This document shows, in pieces, positions 22,524-32,157 of a stretch of 64,000 nt of DNA. Positions within the stretch are counted from its first letter, which is position 1; every line of letters begins with the position of its first letter. Location: NCBI RefSeq assembly GCF_030247195.1, contig NC_080671.1, positions 211,328,361 to 211,392,360 of the forward strand, written 5' to 3'. A model generated the notes under the pieces. The model had not been told where the DNA came from and made no database searches. It saw only the letters and a program-made list of their open reading frames with translations. The DNA comes from Topomyia yanbarensis (Eukaryota; Arthropoda; Insecta; Diptera; Culicidae). The translations under genes and the position numbers were made by a program.

Positions 22524-25500
22524 TCAGCCCGGTTTTAAATGTGCTGCTGGCCAAATGCCTAACGATTTCCCTTGCAGGTCCTCTAAATCGTATGAGGAAC
22601 TTCCAATTTTGGCTTTCACCTTACAGGCCAGAAATTGCGGACCATACTTGGAGTTATAATTATCGATTGCGCTGGACAGCCGCATATTCCGACGGTATAC
22701 CAATTGGCCTGGCTGAAAAGCTTTGGCGAATTTTCGGTGCCTTAAATTGTATTGTTTGGCACAAACCTCTTTGGCCGATTCTAAATTTTTCTTAACTAGT
22801 GAATAAATATCTCCAAATAGCTCACTTCTAGCTTTCTGGCGTTCTTCTGAAGACGCAGAAGACTCTTTAAGGAGAAGGCGATGATCGGCCCCTTTGGTAA
22901 ATATCTCGTGTCCGTGTGTTACAAAAAAAGGAGTGAGACCGGTGGAACTGTGAGGACTCGAATTTAAAACAGTTTCAATCTCTGTTATCCTTGTGTCCCA
23001 TAACCGCTGATCCCCTTTTACATATGTTCTAATGGCCGCATTCACCGTTCGATTTACCCGTTCAACCGGGTTGGCTTGAGAATGGTAACGAGAATTTAGC
23101 CAGTGTATGATCTCGAATTTGTCAATGAGGGCTTTGAATTCCCTGGAGGTAAAGCAACTGGCATTATCCGTAATTATGACCTCTGGGGTTGAATTTCGGA
23201 AAAACCAGAGGTCATTGAGAATTGTGCACATACTAGAGCTGTCGATTCGTCTCACGGGATGTAAAAGAACCCATTTGCTAAACAAGTCTGATATGACGAG
23301 AATATGCTGGTTTCCTCCTTTACTACGAGGAAGCGGCCCAATATAATCCATGGAAATAATTTGCCAAGGGTGATTGGCAACTTTTCGGTCTCCCATGGGA
23401 GGCACTACTGGAACTGAAGCAGCCTTTACTTCCTTGCAAGTACTACAATTCTGAACGTAGCGGCGGCTTTCGGTCGCTAGCTTGGGCCAGTAGTATCTTT
23501 GCTTAATTCTAGCTAATGTTTTGTCATAGCCTGGATGCATATTTTCATCGTGGCATGAATGAAGAATTTGAGAGCGACTCTCGGGCGGGGGAATTAGTTT
23601 CCACTCATACCGGTGATCGTATGGCGTATCATTTGTCGAAATAAATTTGAACAGCTTATTATCTTCTACTCGGAAATCAACAAAATCATCGGGGTTTTCG
23701 ATAACCCTCCGTTTGAGTGAGTTGTACCACTCTGAATCCGAAGCATTCGAGATTGTGGCGACACTTCTCGACAACGCATCGGCCACCACATTTTCTTTCC
23801 CTTTGCGGTGAATGATGGACATATCATACTGCTGCAAATTAAGACTCCATCTGCTGCAGCGTGAGCCCACTTTCCAGGACGCCGTTAGTATGTGTGTAAG
23901 AGCTGAAGAATCGGTAATCAGTGTAAAATGACTACATTCCACGTAACCTCGGAAGGCCTCTATTGACAATAAGGCTGCGAGCGCCTCTTTTTCCGCAGGA
24001 TGATAATTTCTTTGGGGCGTTGAAAGTTTTTTTGAAAAATAAGAAATAACTCGCTCGTGCCCCCCTTGAACTTGGGTTAAAATGCCCGCCACCGCGACAT
24101 CTGAAGCGTCAGTTTGTATGACGAATTCATGCTGAAAATCGGGGCTGCTCAGTATAGGGGCGGTTATGAGATGTTCTTTCAGCTCGTTAAAAGCCTTCTC
24201 GGCCATCTCGTTCCACAGGATTGTTTTACATTTGGTTTTCAATAATTCCGTAAGTGGGGCGACTATTTCGCTAAACGCTGGAATAAAGCGATGGTAGTAG
24301 TTCCCCATGCCTAAAAATCGTCTTAGCTTTGTAATTGAAGAGGGTCGTTCGATATCGACGATTGGGCGGATTTTTTCCGGGTTTGGCCGTAAGCCTTGCG
24401 TGGATAACATATACTCTAAAAAAGGCAACTCTGATACGCCAAAACGAGATTTTTCTAGGTTGATTGCCAAATTAGCGTTCTGCAGACGCCGTGCAACCTC
24501 CGTCAGAAGGCGTATGTGCTCCTCGAAGGTTTCACTTACGATGACAATGTCATCCAAATAAACAAAAACATTCGGTTCCAGCTCACCGAATCCCAACACC
24601 CTATCCATTAATCTCGATAGCGTCGCGGGACTATTGATCAGGCCGAAAGGGAGTCTGGTGAACTGGAATAATCCTTTGCCTTGCACACAGAACGAGATAA
24701 ATTTCCTTGATCTTTTCTCCAGTGGTATTTGAAGAAAGGCCTCTGAAAGATCAATAGTGGATAAGTATTTGGCTTTGGGCAGTTGACCAAGTATTCTGGC
24801 AGGATGAGGCAAAGGGTAGGAGTCCCGAATGGTTCTCTCATTGATTTTTCTCGCGTCCAAACACAGCCGCACCTTACCAGTTGGTTTGATAATGGGGACT
24901 ACGTTCAGAGACCAATCTGAATTCGTGCGCTCAATAATACCTAGGGACAACATTCTCTCCAATTCGTCTGCCACCAAAGACTGCACTTTCGGGGACATAA
25001 CGTATGGAAATTGTCTCACTGCGGGTTTATCTCTCCATTCCTCCTTTAAATCGATTACGTGAGAAATAAGAGAGGTAGTTGAAACACGATCCGGCACGGC
25101 AACTTTGAACAGATGTTTTAAATTTTCGATTCGTTTGGTCTCTGACATCGTAAGCGTGGTTTCTGTGGGTGTTGGTGATGGTGCTAGTTCTTCCACTAAT
25201 GCTGTGTATTGAACTGTTGGTACAATACCAAATGTTTCCCAAAAGTCCATGCCACATAGACAGTCAACTGCTAGACGTGGCACTACTAAGGTAGGAATTA
25301 TTTTGGTTCGACCTTCGAAAGTAAATGGGATATTTATTTCCCCGATTATGTCTAAAATATCACCTCCAGCAGTTTTTAATATCACTGGGCGAGTGAGGGG
25401 ATGTACTCGATGAGTCTTGATCTTTGAGTGCATAGAATAGTTAATCATGGTAGACTGACTACCGCTGTCTAACAGGGCTTTCGTCGCGACACTATACAGT

Positions 25501-25688
25501 TTAACGTGAGCATATGGGCGGTTATCATCATCAGTGGCAAGAGTTATCTGATTCACTTCCGTAGGGGAAGCGTAAATTTCTCCAGGGGCTGATTGCCACC
25601 AGTGACTCTGACCATATCGAGGTGCTAATTTATTTACATGCGCAAGGGTAGGTTCGGTGGAGGGCGACTTACATCCACCTGAACCTCG
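22524..25688 (-). CDS. Pol polyprotein of the gypsy element
   Basis: Open from the frameshift heptamer at 25688-25694 to the stop at 22524. Counting from the GTG at 25556 (1010 residues): protease LLDSGSQ (D30); reverse transcriptase about 170-350 with the YLDD box at 333-336; RNase H about 475-600 with TDASDVAVAG, a conserved glutamate in AEKEAL and GKENVVADALSR; integrase zinc finger (H669, H674, C704, C707) and core with D737, D797 and E832. No stop interrupts it. About 44 codons upstream of the GTG are open back to the heptamer, and there is no suitable ATG, so it is most likely made as a Gag-Pol fusion by -1 frameshifting. All catalytic residues I can check are present. Confidence 0.92.
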   Translation of the reverse strand, partial: RGSGGCKSPSTEPTLAHVNKLAPRYGQSHWWQSAPGEIYASPTEVNQITLATDDDNRPYAHVKLYSVATKALLDSGSQSTMINYSMHSKIKTHRVHPLTRPVILKTAGGDILDIIGEINIPFTFEGRTKIIPTLVVPRLAVDCLCGMDFWETFGIVPTVQYTALVEELAPSPTPTETTLTMSETKRIENLKHLFKVAVPDRVSTTSLISHVIDLKEEWRDKPAVRQFPYVMSPKVQSLVADELERMLSLGIIERTNSDWSLNVVPIIKPTGKVRLCLDARKINERTIRDSYPLPHPARILGQLPKAKYLSTIDLSEAFLQIPLEKRSRKFISFCVQGKGLFQFTRLPFGLINSPATLSRLMDRVLGFGELEPNVFVYLDDIVIVSETFEEHIRLLTEVARRLQNANLAINLEKSRFGVSELPFLEYMLSTQGLRPNPEKIRPIVDIERPSSITKLRRFLGMGNYYHRFIPAFSEIVAPLTELLKTKCKTILWNEMAEKAFNELKEHLITAPILSSPDFQHEFVIQTDASDVAVAGILTQVQGGHERVISYFSKKLSTPQRNYHPAEKEALAALLSIEAFRGYVECSHFTLITDSSALTHILTASWKVGSRCSRWSLNLQQYDMSIIHRKGKENVVADALSRSVATISNASDSEWYNSLKRRVIENPDDFVDFRVEDNKLFKFISTNDTPYDHRYEWKLIPPPESRSQILHSCHDENMHPGYDKTLARIKQRYYWPKLATESRRYVQNCSTCKEVKAASVPVVPPMGDRKVANHPWQIISMDYIGPLPRSKGGNQHILVISDLFSKWVLLHPVRRIDSSSMCTILNDLWFFRNSTPEVIITDNASCFTSREFKALIDKFEIIHWLNSRYHSQANPVERVNRTVNAAIRTYVKGDQRLWDTRITEIETVLNSSPHSSTGLTPFFVTHGHEIFTKGADHRLLLKESSASSEERQKARSELFGDIYSLVKKNLESAKEVCAKQYNLRHRKFAKAFQPGQLVYRRNMRLSSAIDNYNSKYGPQFLACKVKAKIGSSSYDLEDLQGKSLGIWPAAHLKPG

Positions 25689-27937
25689 TTTTTTTTACAA
25701 TATGGACAATTACGGGTTTCAAATCCTTTGAATCCACAAATTATACAAAATACTTTAGTGGGTTCACGACACTTTTCATATTGATGATTTGCCTTCCCAC
25801 AATTGTAACAGTCTGTAAAGTTTGGTGGTCTATGTGCAGCAACTAGTTGACTGAGGGTCGGGCTCTGTGTTTGCGGACCCGAGTTTGAGCTATGGTTTTG
25901 TTTGAGATTCTTTTGAGATTGATTGTGTGCGGCCGGTTCATTCCTAATATTTCGTCCAAGCTCTCCTTGAGAGTTATTCAAGGATGAATTTTGACGACTT
26001 GAGGGGTTATTTATATTTATCTGCGGGCTTTCAGGACAGTTACTATTTTTCTTAAACTCGGATTTCTTATCTTTTTGTGTAGATACCATGTTCACTGGTT
26101 TCTCGGTTCCGAACATGCGATTGTATAGTGAGAAATTATTCGCATCTACTTTACCTCCGGCTGCTATCAAAGAATGCAAATCGTTAATAGGAAGGAACGT
26201 CAGCTGACGCCGATAATCAGAGCGCATATTTTGATGCACTATTTTCATTTTTTCATCCTCCAGCAGTTGAGCTGTCATTGAACGAAATAATTTTTCTAAG
26301 TCATAATAATACGATTGAAAAGATTCGTTGCGTTGCTGTTTACGCAAGTAAACCTTCATTTTGATCATATTATCAAGATCAGGATGAACAAAGGCATTTC
26401 GTAGCTCGTAGACCAGGTGGTCCCAGCTGAGAAGGCGAGCTGTAGAACGCATCGAATGATACCAGTTTAGCGCTGGCCCGCTAGATAGATGCAATGCCGA
26501 ATCGAAGAGTTCATTATCAGACACTTTCTCCGAAAGGGCCAAGCTTTTTACTTTAAACAAAAATTCGTTAAGATGCAACCCTTGATCGTCTCCGGTGTAT
26601 TTGTCAATAATCCATTTCGAGACGGGAAGGGTTCTTTGGTGATGAGTAGGAGTCTGAAATCCCCCAGGGTAGGAGTTTTGGTGATAATTACGGTATAAAT
26701 CACCTCCAGGTTGTAAATTACACCCCTGTGATGCAGCTGCGTGGAAGGAGGGAAACGCTGGGGCATAGGTAGCACTTGTACACATGGAAAATAAATAAGG
26801 CCAAGTAGTGTGAGTGGTTGACGATGGACATGCCGGAATATCGAACATTGACGGTTGAATTGACGTAGATGGTATTGGATTCGGGGCTGGTGGGCAAGAC
26901 CAGTGACCTGTATAAGCGCGAGGCACGGCTGGGAAAATTGAAGGAACCGAATTCGTCACATGTGGTATGGTAAAATTGCTAGAATACGACAAAGATGGTT
27001 TTGAAGGAAAAATTGTGCTTGAGTGAGTGGTTCCTATACCAGGCCGATTCTGGACTTTCCAAGCTTCGTCTCTTATCTCGGGTGTTACCTCTTTTTGGAA
27101 CAACGCACTCTTTGTCGTATTGAAAGCTAGTGTTGGGTCAATAACGTGTGATGGGGAAATCGAACTGAATGCTTCTGTTTGTACAGCACGATCCTAAGCA
27201 GTTGGGCGCGGAGGGAGCGACTGCAGCCTACACTCAAGCTTGGCTATCTTTAACTTAAGATATCTCTCTAACTCTTCCGCTCTTCTTCGTTTGCTGAGCT
27301 CGTTCAGGAGAACCGATCGATCGATCTCAATTTTCTCGGCATTAGGGTGATTTAGCAAAATGGTTTCCAACGTTAAAGATGGAGCGTTCACTTCTATCTT
27401 CTCTTGGTCGGACGTTTTAGGCCGTGTTTCTTCTAACTCAAATCTCACCGTTTTATAAAAATAATAGTAAAGATGATCAACAACTGTTGTGAAAATTGTA
27501 TCAAAATCATCCTTTAAATTTCCTTCTACTTGACTCATTACCAAGAGCACCCGTCCCCCTAAATGCAATAGACGATCTCTACCTGACGTACCTTCTTCTT
27601 TCCTTTCACGAATAATCTTTTCAAGCTCTTCTAATTTCTCCCTACATATTTCTTCCTCTTGTCGTGGATCACCCTTAAAAGATTTGATAGGAATTTCTAT
27701 CCCTTGCTTTTCTGCCTTTAACTTCCCTCGTAAGCAACGCAGGAGTTTCGAACGATCACCTTCGATGAGAATTTCGCGCACCATTAACTCGAATTTTAAT
27801 TCCTCATCTGTTAACAAATCTGGACGCAAGTCATAGTACCACTCTGTAAAAATCTCCTGGCGTTTTAACGAATCGGGAAAAGAGTTGTAAGAATCCATTT
27901 TTTTAAATACGATGTCGATACCATATACCGTACGCAA
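25634..27937 (-). pseudogene. Gag of the gypsy element, one in-frame TAG
   Basis: Two stretches in the same frame, 27937-27194 and 27193-25634, separated only by TAG at 27194-27196, together about 767 codons. The first 247 residues are charged and helical. The second part has a proline-rich stretch, then a retrotransposon capsid-type domain (about LNWYHSMRSTARLLSWDHL through LRKQQRNESFQSYYYDL) and, near the end, a zinc knuckle CYNCGKANHQYEKC followed by a second cysteine cluster CIICGFKGFETRNCPYC. Gag would form the particle and bind RNA. The TAG (followed by GAT) is not in a known read-through context, so I treat it as a nonsense mutation in an otherwise complete gene. A two-protein arrangement cannot be excluded. 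Confidence 0.85.
25688..25694 (-). promoter_or_regulatory. -1 ribosomal frameshift heptamer A AAA AAC
   Basis: On the minus strand the gag codons here read AAA AAA AAC, giving A_AAA_AAC in exactly the phase needed for simultaneous -1 slippage. The pol frame is closed just upstream by TAA and opens at this point; the gag frame ends 52 nt downstream at TAA 25634-25636. This is the standard layout of a retroelement gag/pol frameshift. I did not fold the downstream RNA. Confidence 0.85.
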
Positions 27938-28157
27938 ATTACTATCTAATTTATCAGACGCTTGATTAATTTATTTCTAATTATATGTTTGTGACGAAAT
28001 CATTTTTTTCATGCTTTTAAATATCAATCGTCAAGACTCAATCAGTGTATCTTCTGCCAACATCCAAAGCGGACTAACGGTAATCGCGATATAAGGCTAT
28101 TTTATCGATCCTCCCCTTCACAAATGAAAAAAAATATTTCACCGAAATATTTTTGTA
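27938..28157 (-). other. 5' leader of the gypsy element
   Basis: About 220 bp of non-coding sequence between the primer-binding site and the first gag codon, where packaging signals usually lie. Confidence 0.6.
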
Positions 28158-28175
28158 ATTTTACGTTGGGCGCCA
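28158..28175 (-). promoter_or_regulatory. Primer-binding site, tRNA-Lys type
   Basis: Starts 2 nt inside the 5' LTR edge and reads TGGCGCCCAACGT on the minus strand, matching the complement of a tRNA-Lys 3' end for the first 13 bases as I know it. It would prime minus-strand DNA synthesis. Confidence 0.7.
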
Positions 28176-28177
28176 AT

Positions 28178-29695
28178 TGAAACAATTCTCTTCTCTATCA
28201 CTCTTTCTTCTTCTACCTACCACTACCGTACCGACTTTGCATGGTACTCTCAGGGCAACAGGGGAACGATCAATAAAATAGCACTTACCCGAATCTCAAA
28301 AGTTTGACAATTTCTTTATAGTGATGAATACGAAAACTCAATATGTTGAAAATATTATTCTAAATTTATTATATAAAAAAAAAAACACTTCATGTGGAAA
28401 AAGGAATCACTTAATCTCTATATTATATTTATTAAATTTGCGCAAAATTGAATTAGCAGTATGGAAATATAAAAAAAAAAGAATATCGTTGGCATGCTTG
28501 AACGTTGCGGCCGTCGGACGGTTGGGCGCCTTCGACGAAGCTGCAGAACGAGTGCTGTCATCCGCACCCGGTCTCGGCGCGCAGAGTTCTCCGAGCAAGC
28601 AAGATGACGAAAGAGACGTACCTTTATGAGTGACCACTATTCCCGTCACTATGGCTGTTCCACTGGCCGGAAAGGAGACCACGCGGTGACGTTGAACGAA
28701 TTTACAGATGCTGTCTCCGTCGATATTAATAGCACCCGTCCAGGGGGTGTCCACGAGTCATTTTTCACAGTAGGGTCCACCTTTCTCGTAGTGGTCGGAA
28801 CGGGCACCGTATGTTGATGGACGGTCTTGACTTTTACGACGCGTAACACTAGATTTTTTTTTACACGTGCACTTTTAAGAGTGGTTTTCGTTGGCGAAGT
28901 GGAAGCCGTTAAAACGTTCATCGGGCACTCGCACTAAAAGTAGATCTCTAACGAGATTGCCTACTTGGGCACTTTTCCGATCTACCTTTGGCGACACTGG
29001 GACCTTAGTCCACCACTCTGCGGCTTTCCACTCCTTCACTACAATAGCCCGATCGTAACTTTTTGATCCTCTGATCAAGCGCGTCGTACTAACCACGTTC
29101 CGAACCGTACTAGTGTCTAAATTATACAAGCGCCCCTCTGGCTTATTTTGACGGCTTTTATAGTCTTGCCCGGAGTCCTCTCAGCGCCCGGATACCGTGG
29201 TGCCACTGTTGCTCCCGGCAGCGCTAAAATTGCCACTGCTGCCACCACTAAAGGCATCTCCGAGTGTCGACGACGAATCAGACGTTTTGGGTTCAATATG
29301 ACCGTTAGTAACCTATCTGATGGGTGTTAGAATTAATGGGGAGTGGCCAAGTGCGCTTCATATTAGTAACTATTACTTATTCTAGGGGGTTAGTAATATA
29401 AGTTATACAATTTCAAAAATTATCGTTGAGTTGCCCTGTATGATTCTTTCTGGTTGGGTCACTCCCTCCACACCACTACCTGCTGACCCAACCCCATCTC
29501 GCTACCAATGCTCGCCCTCCCTAGGTGCTCACACTGTATCAGGAGCAATTGGACACGAGCCTTAATAACGAGCTGCGACGTTTCTCGCAGTATATTGAGT
29601 AAGCATGTAGGGTGTTTCTCTGATCTACAAGTTTATTTGGTGGTGTACATTTTTGATATTCCTTTTGAGAAACGGATTGGAACACGTGGGTTACA
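28178..29695 (-). repeat. 5' LTR of the gypsy element
   Basis: 1518 bp, partner of 20341-21855. Read on the minus strand it runs TGTAACCC to TTGTTTCA. It contains a TATAAAA box at 29156-29162 on the minus strand followed by a plausible start region, and is followed by the primer-binding site. Confidence 0.95.
29156..29162 (-). promoter_or_regulatory. TATA box in the 5' LTR
   Basis: TATAAAA on the minus strand in the U3-type part of the LTR, in the sense of gag and pol. The same box is present in the 3' LTR. Confidence 0.5.
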
Positions 29696-29774
29696 ATTAT
29701 GCCATTAGAAGCCGGACGGAAAGGAAAGGCTCATGCACGCCACGAGAACGAGCGAGAAAGCGATAGTAGTGCAT

Positions 29775-30090
29775 ATTAGCGAAAGCGTTACGTACATTTT
29801 GAACCTTAATAACTTTTCTTCTACTAAACGGAATGCCAGTCTTGTTTCATAAATAGGAAGGAAAACGTTCAACGCTTGCTACCGATACATTGTGTGCTAT
29901 ATAAAATTTGTTTAAATAGTTCAAAAACTACTTTAAATGAGAATCAACATTAATGATAAAGCCTATAAATAGGGGTATCGCAGCTTTTCTCAAAGCCAGA
30001 CGTGTATAAGACGCAGTGCATAACAGACGTGCGTGGTCGTGAGAAGCTGCATCGGACGACCAATCAAATCGGCTACCACCGGAGAGATGA
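29775..30090 (+). promoter_or_regulatory. Histone-type promoter, copy B
   Basis: Duplicate of 1262-1530 with the TATAAATA box at 29964-29971 and the same leader. A few substitutions, including TCGCAGC after GGGGTA, distinguish it from copy A. Confidence 0.5.
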
Positions 30091-30258
30091 AAAACGTTGG
30101 TGGCGGTGAGAAGGCCAAACAGCAAAAGGCTAAGAAACGCAGTCACTGAAAAGGCGGTAGTAACTGCCACTAAAAATGCCACCAAAACATCGAAGGCTGC
30201 AGCGAACAAGCCAAAGAAGGCCGCCAAACCTGCCAAGAAGGCTGCCCGAAGAAGATAA
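30091..30258 (+). pseudogene. Histone H1-like C-terminal pseudogene, copy B
   Basis: Counterpart of 1531-1746. A TGA at 30088-30090 now interrupts the frame, the glycine-coding stretch is 9 nt shorter, and the original stop codon has mutated (CGA), so the frame runs three codons further to TAA 30256-30258. The lysine/alanine tail KPKKAAKPAKKAA is retained. Decay has gone a different way from copy A. Confidence 0.6.
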
Positions 30259-30288
30259 GTAAATTCACGTGTCTCTAATGTTACCGAC

Positions 30289-30304
30289 AGTCCTTTTCAG
30301 GACT
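30289..30304 (+). terminator. Histone mRNA 3' stem-loop, copy B
   Basis: Identical AGTCCT TTTC AGGACT hairpin, 31 nt after the new stop codon of the H1-like pseudogene. Confidence 0.75.
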
Positions 30305-30504
30305 AACAAAATACTTGTAAAGAATTAGTGGTGCTTATTTTCCGTCAGCGCTGTTAATTGTAGATGGATTTGTGTCATAGTTGTATGTAAACCGTCCTTA
30401 GGATGAATATATAATGGAAAAAGAATTTTATTAGGTAGTTCCTTCTATTAATTTGTATAATTAAAAATAATTATATAAGAAAATATTTTTCAAATTAATC
30501 TACA

Positions 30505-31043
30505 AACGAAGGAATCTACGAAGGTTTTTGCAAATCCTTCCAAGAAAATCAGTGAATGTGGTAACTCTGCCACTAAGCGAAAGCTACACCAAAACGAATG
30601 ATGAAAATATTTTCATTTATCGCACAAAAGGATGGCCTTCCATCTGCATTGAAAAGTCAATAAATAGGAACGCCTTGATGCAAAGCGTGCTCATTCGGAG
30701 TGAGCTGCGAAAGGGGAAAGATCATATGTATGTACGTAATAAAAACAATCGTCGGCAAGGTTTGAATTGTTTCAAAAGATTCTAGTCTTGTATCAACATA
30801 GTTATCTACAAACCGTCCTTGTTAGAACGAATGCAAAATGGAAAAAGAATTTAATTAGAAAGTTTCTTTTATTAACTAGTATTAAGTTTGCGCTTGGTAA
30901 TTCTGTACTTTTACCAGTGAATCATAAGAAAATGTTTTTCTAATCTACAAACCCGAAGGTTTTTGCAAATCCTTCCAAGAAAATCAGTGAATGTGGTAAC
31001 TCTGCCACTAAGCGAAAACTACACCAAAACGAATGATGAAAAA
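30505..31043 (+). repeat. Histone-like relic units 1 and 2, copy B
   Basis: Unit 1 (about 30505-30840) has the AAGGTTTTTGCAAATCC block, an ATAAATAGG box near 30658 and a stem-loop-like CGTCCT TGTT AGAACG near 30814 with one stem mismatch. Unit 2 starts near 30940 and is cut at 31043, earlier than in copy A. Confidence 0.55.
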
Positions 31044-31440
31044 TTCAAATGATTCATACGTGATTCCGTTGAATATCATTAGATTTAAATTAACGTCTCG
31101 AAGTGAAGTCACGATGTTCCGGTTATGTCACAGACATTACCCACCCATCATTTTTGAATGATATAGTGAAATGTATATGAAACGAAATAATTCATTTAAA
31201 ACAAAATTTCTATCCCAGAGATCTTTAAAAAAATAGTAGATTATAAATTTTTGATATTAATATTTGTTTTACAAAATCGTTTATATTGTTATTCTAAACT
31301 GAATTTTGTTTACCCTTCTTGTTTTTTTCACTTTTTTCTATTATTTTAGGCTCGGTTGTTCACTTTGTACTTAATCTATTTATTGTATAATGATGTTGTT
31401 ATCAAATTAATGCATTTTAATTATTCTATTTTTATGTACA
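31044..31440. other. Unassigned AT-rich sequence
   Basis: Lies between the end of copy B and the integrase end of the next gypsy element. It may be the decayed 3' region of that element, but no LTR pair was found. Confidence 0.4.
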
Positions 31441-32157
31441 ATTGTGGTCTTTCCTGAGCTTAATTCTTCCAACTCACAAAACTATTATATTTTTGACTTT
31501 ATATGGTCCAATATAATGATGATCTAATTTCTTTCTGTTTTCATTTGTTATATAAACCAAATCTCCTTCTGATAACTTTATTGAGTTTGTGTATTTATTG
31601 AGGTTTTGTAATCTATTTTGCTTTCCTTCAATTAAATTGTTTTTTGCTATTATGCAGGATTTCTGAAGTTTGTATTTTAGTTCATTGTAATACAAATCTA
31701 GATTATAAATTGGTTCTACTTTGGTTTTATAAATATCCTGCGGTAAATTTGCTTTTCTGCCAAAAATCAATTCGTGTCGGGTATACTCTGTATCTGTGTG
31801 TACCTGTATGTATAAAATTTAATCCAATCATCCCAATCGTCATGGTGTTCATTACAAAAGGATCTTAGATACTCGTTGAGACATCTATGATTTCTTTCTA
31901 ATGCGCCTATAGGTTGTGGATGATACGCTGTAGCGAAATTCTGTTTGAATTTTAGTATTTTTCCTATTTTATTCAGTATTTCATTATTATATTCCGTTCC
32001 TTGGTCTGATTTAAGTTCAATAAAGTTTCCAAATATTAGTATAAAATTCTCGACAAGACTTCTTGCTATAGTTGAAGCTTCTTTATTTTGTACGGGTATT
32101 ATAATCACATACTTTGTTAAATCGCACTGTATTGTTATACAGTACCGATTACACTAG
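31441..32157 (-). pseudogene. Second gypsy element: integrase core and C-terminal part
   Basis: Minus strand. The core has LKSDQGTEYNNEILNKI with an aspartate and LERNHRCLNEYLRSF with the glutamate; the C-terminal chromatin/DNA-binding part has KLSEGDLVYITNENRKKL and YIGPYKVKNI. A frame change near 31767 separates the two. The core opens at the foldback insertion point near 32157, where its first part (YCITIQCDLTKYV) is still readable. Confidence 0.85.

Larger units (their letters stand above)
20337..29699 (-). mobile_element. Ty3/gypsy LTR retrotransposon, nearly intact
   Basis: A 9.35-kb element on the minus strand: 5' LTR 28178-29695, primer-binding site, leader, gag, pol, 668 bp of 3' non-coding sequence and 3' LTR 20341-21855. 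Direct ATTA repeats flank it (20337-20340 and 29696-29699), and joining the flanks gives the uninterrupted sequence seen in copy A near 1186-1200. The two LTRs differ by only about eight substitutions and a 3-nt length change in an A run, so insertion was recent. Domain order protease, reverse transcriptase, RNase H, integrase is that of Ty3/gypsy. There is no envelope frame. One TAG stop inside gag is the only obvious defect. Confidence 0.93.
18297..31043. repeat. Segmental duplication, copy B (split by two insertions)
   Basis: Three pieces (18297-18639, about 20266-20340 and 29696-31043) together match copy A at 768-2529 in order and orientation. Between them lie the element at 18640-20265 and the LTR retrotransposon at 20341-29695, which must both have arrived after the duplication or been absent from the other copy. 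Confidence 0.85.

Noticed and set aside
27194..27196. Programmed read-through of the gag TAG
   Set aside because: The codon after TAG (GAT) is not a known read-through context and no comparison copy is available.
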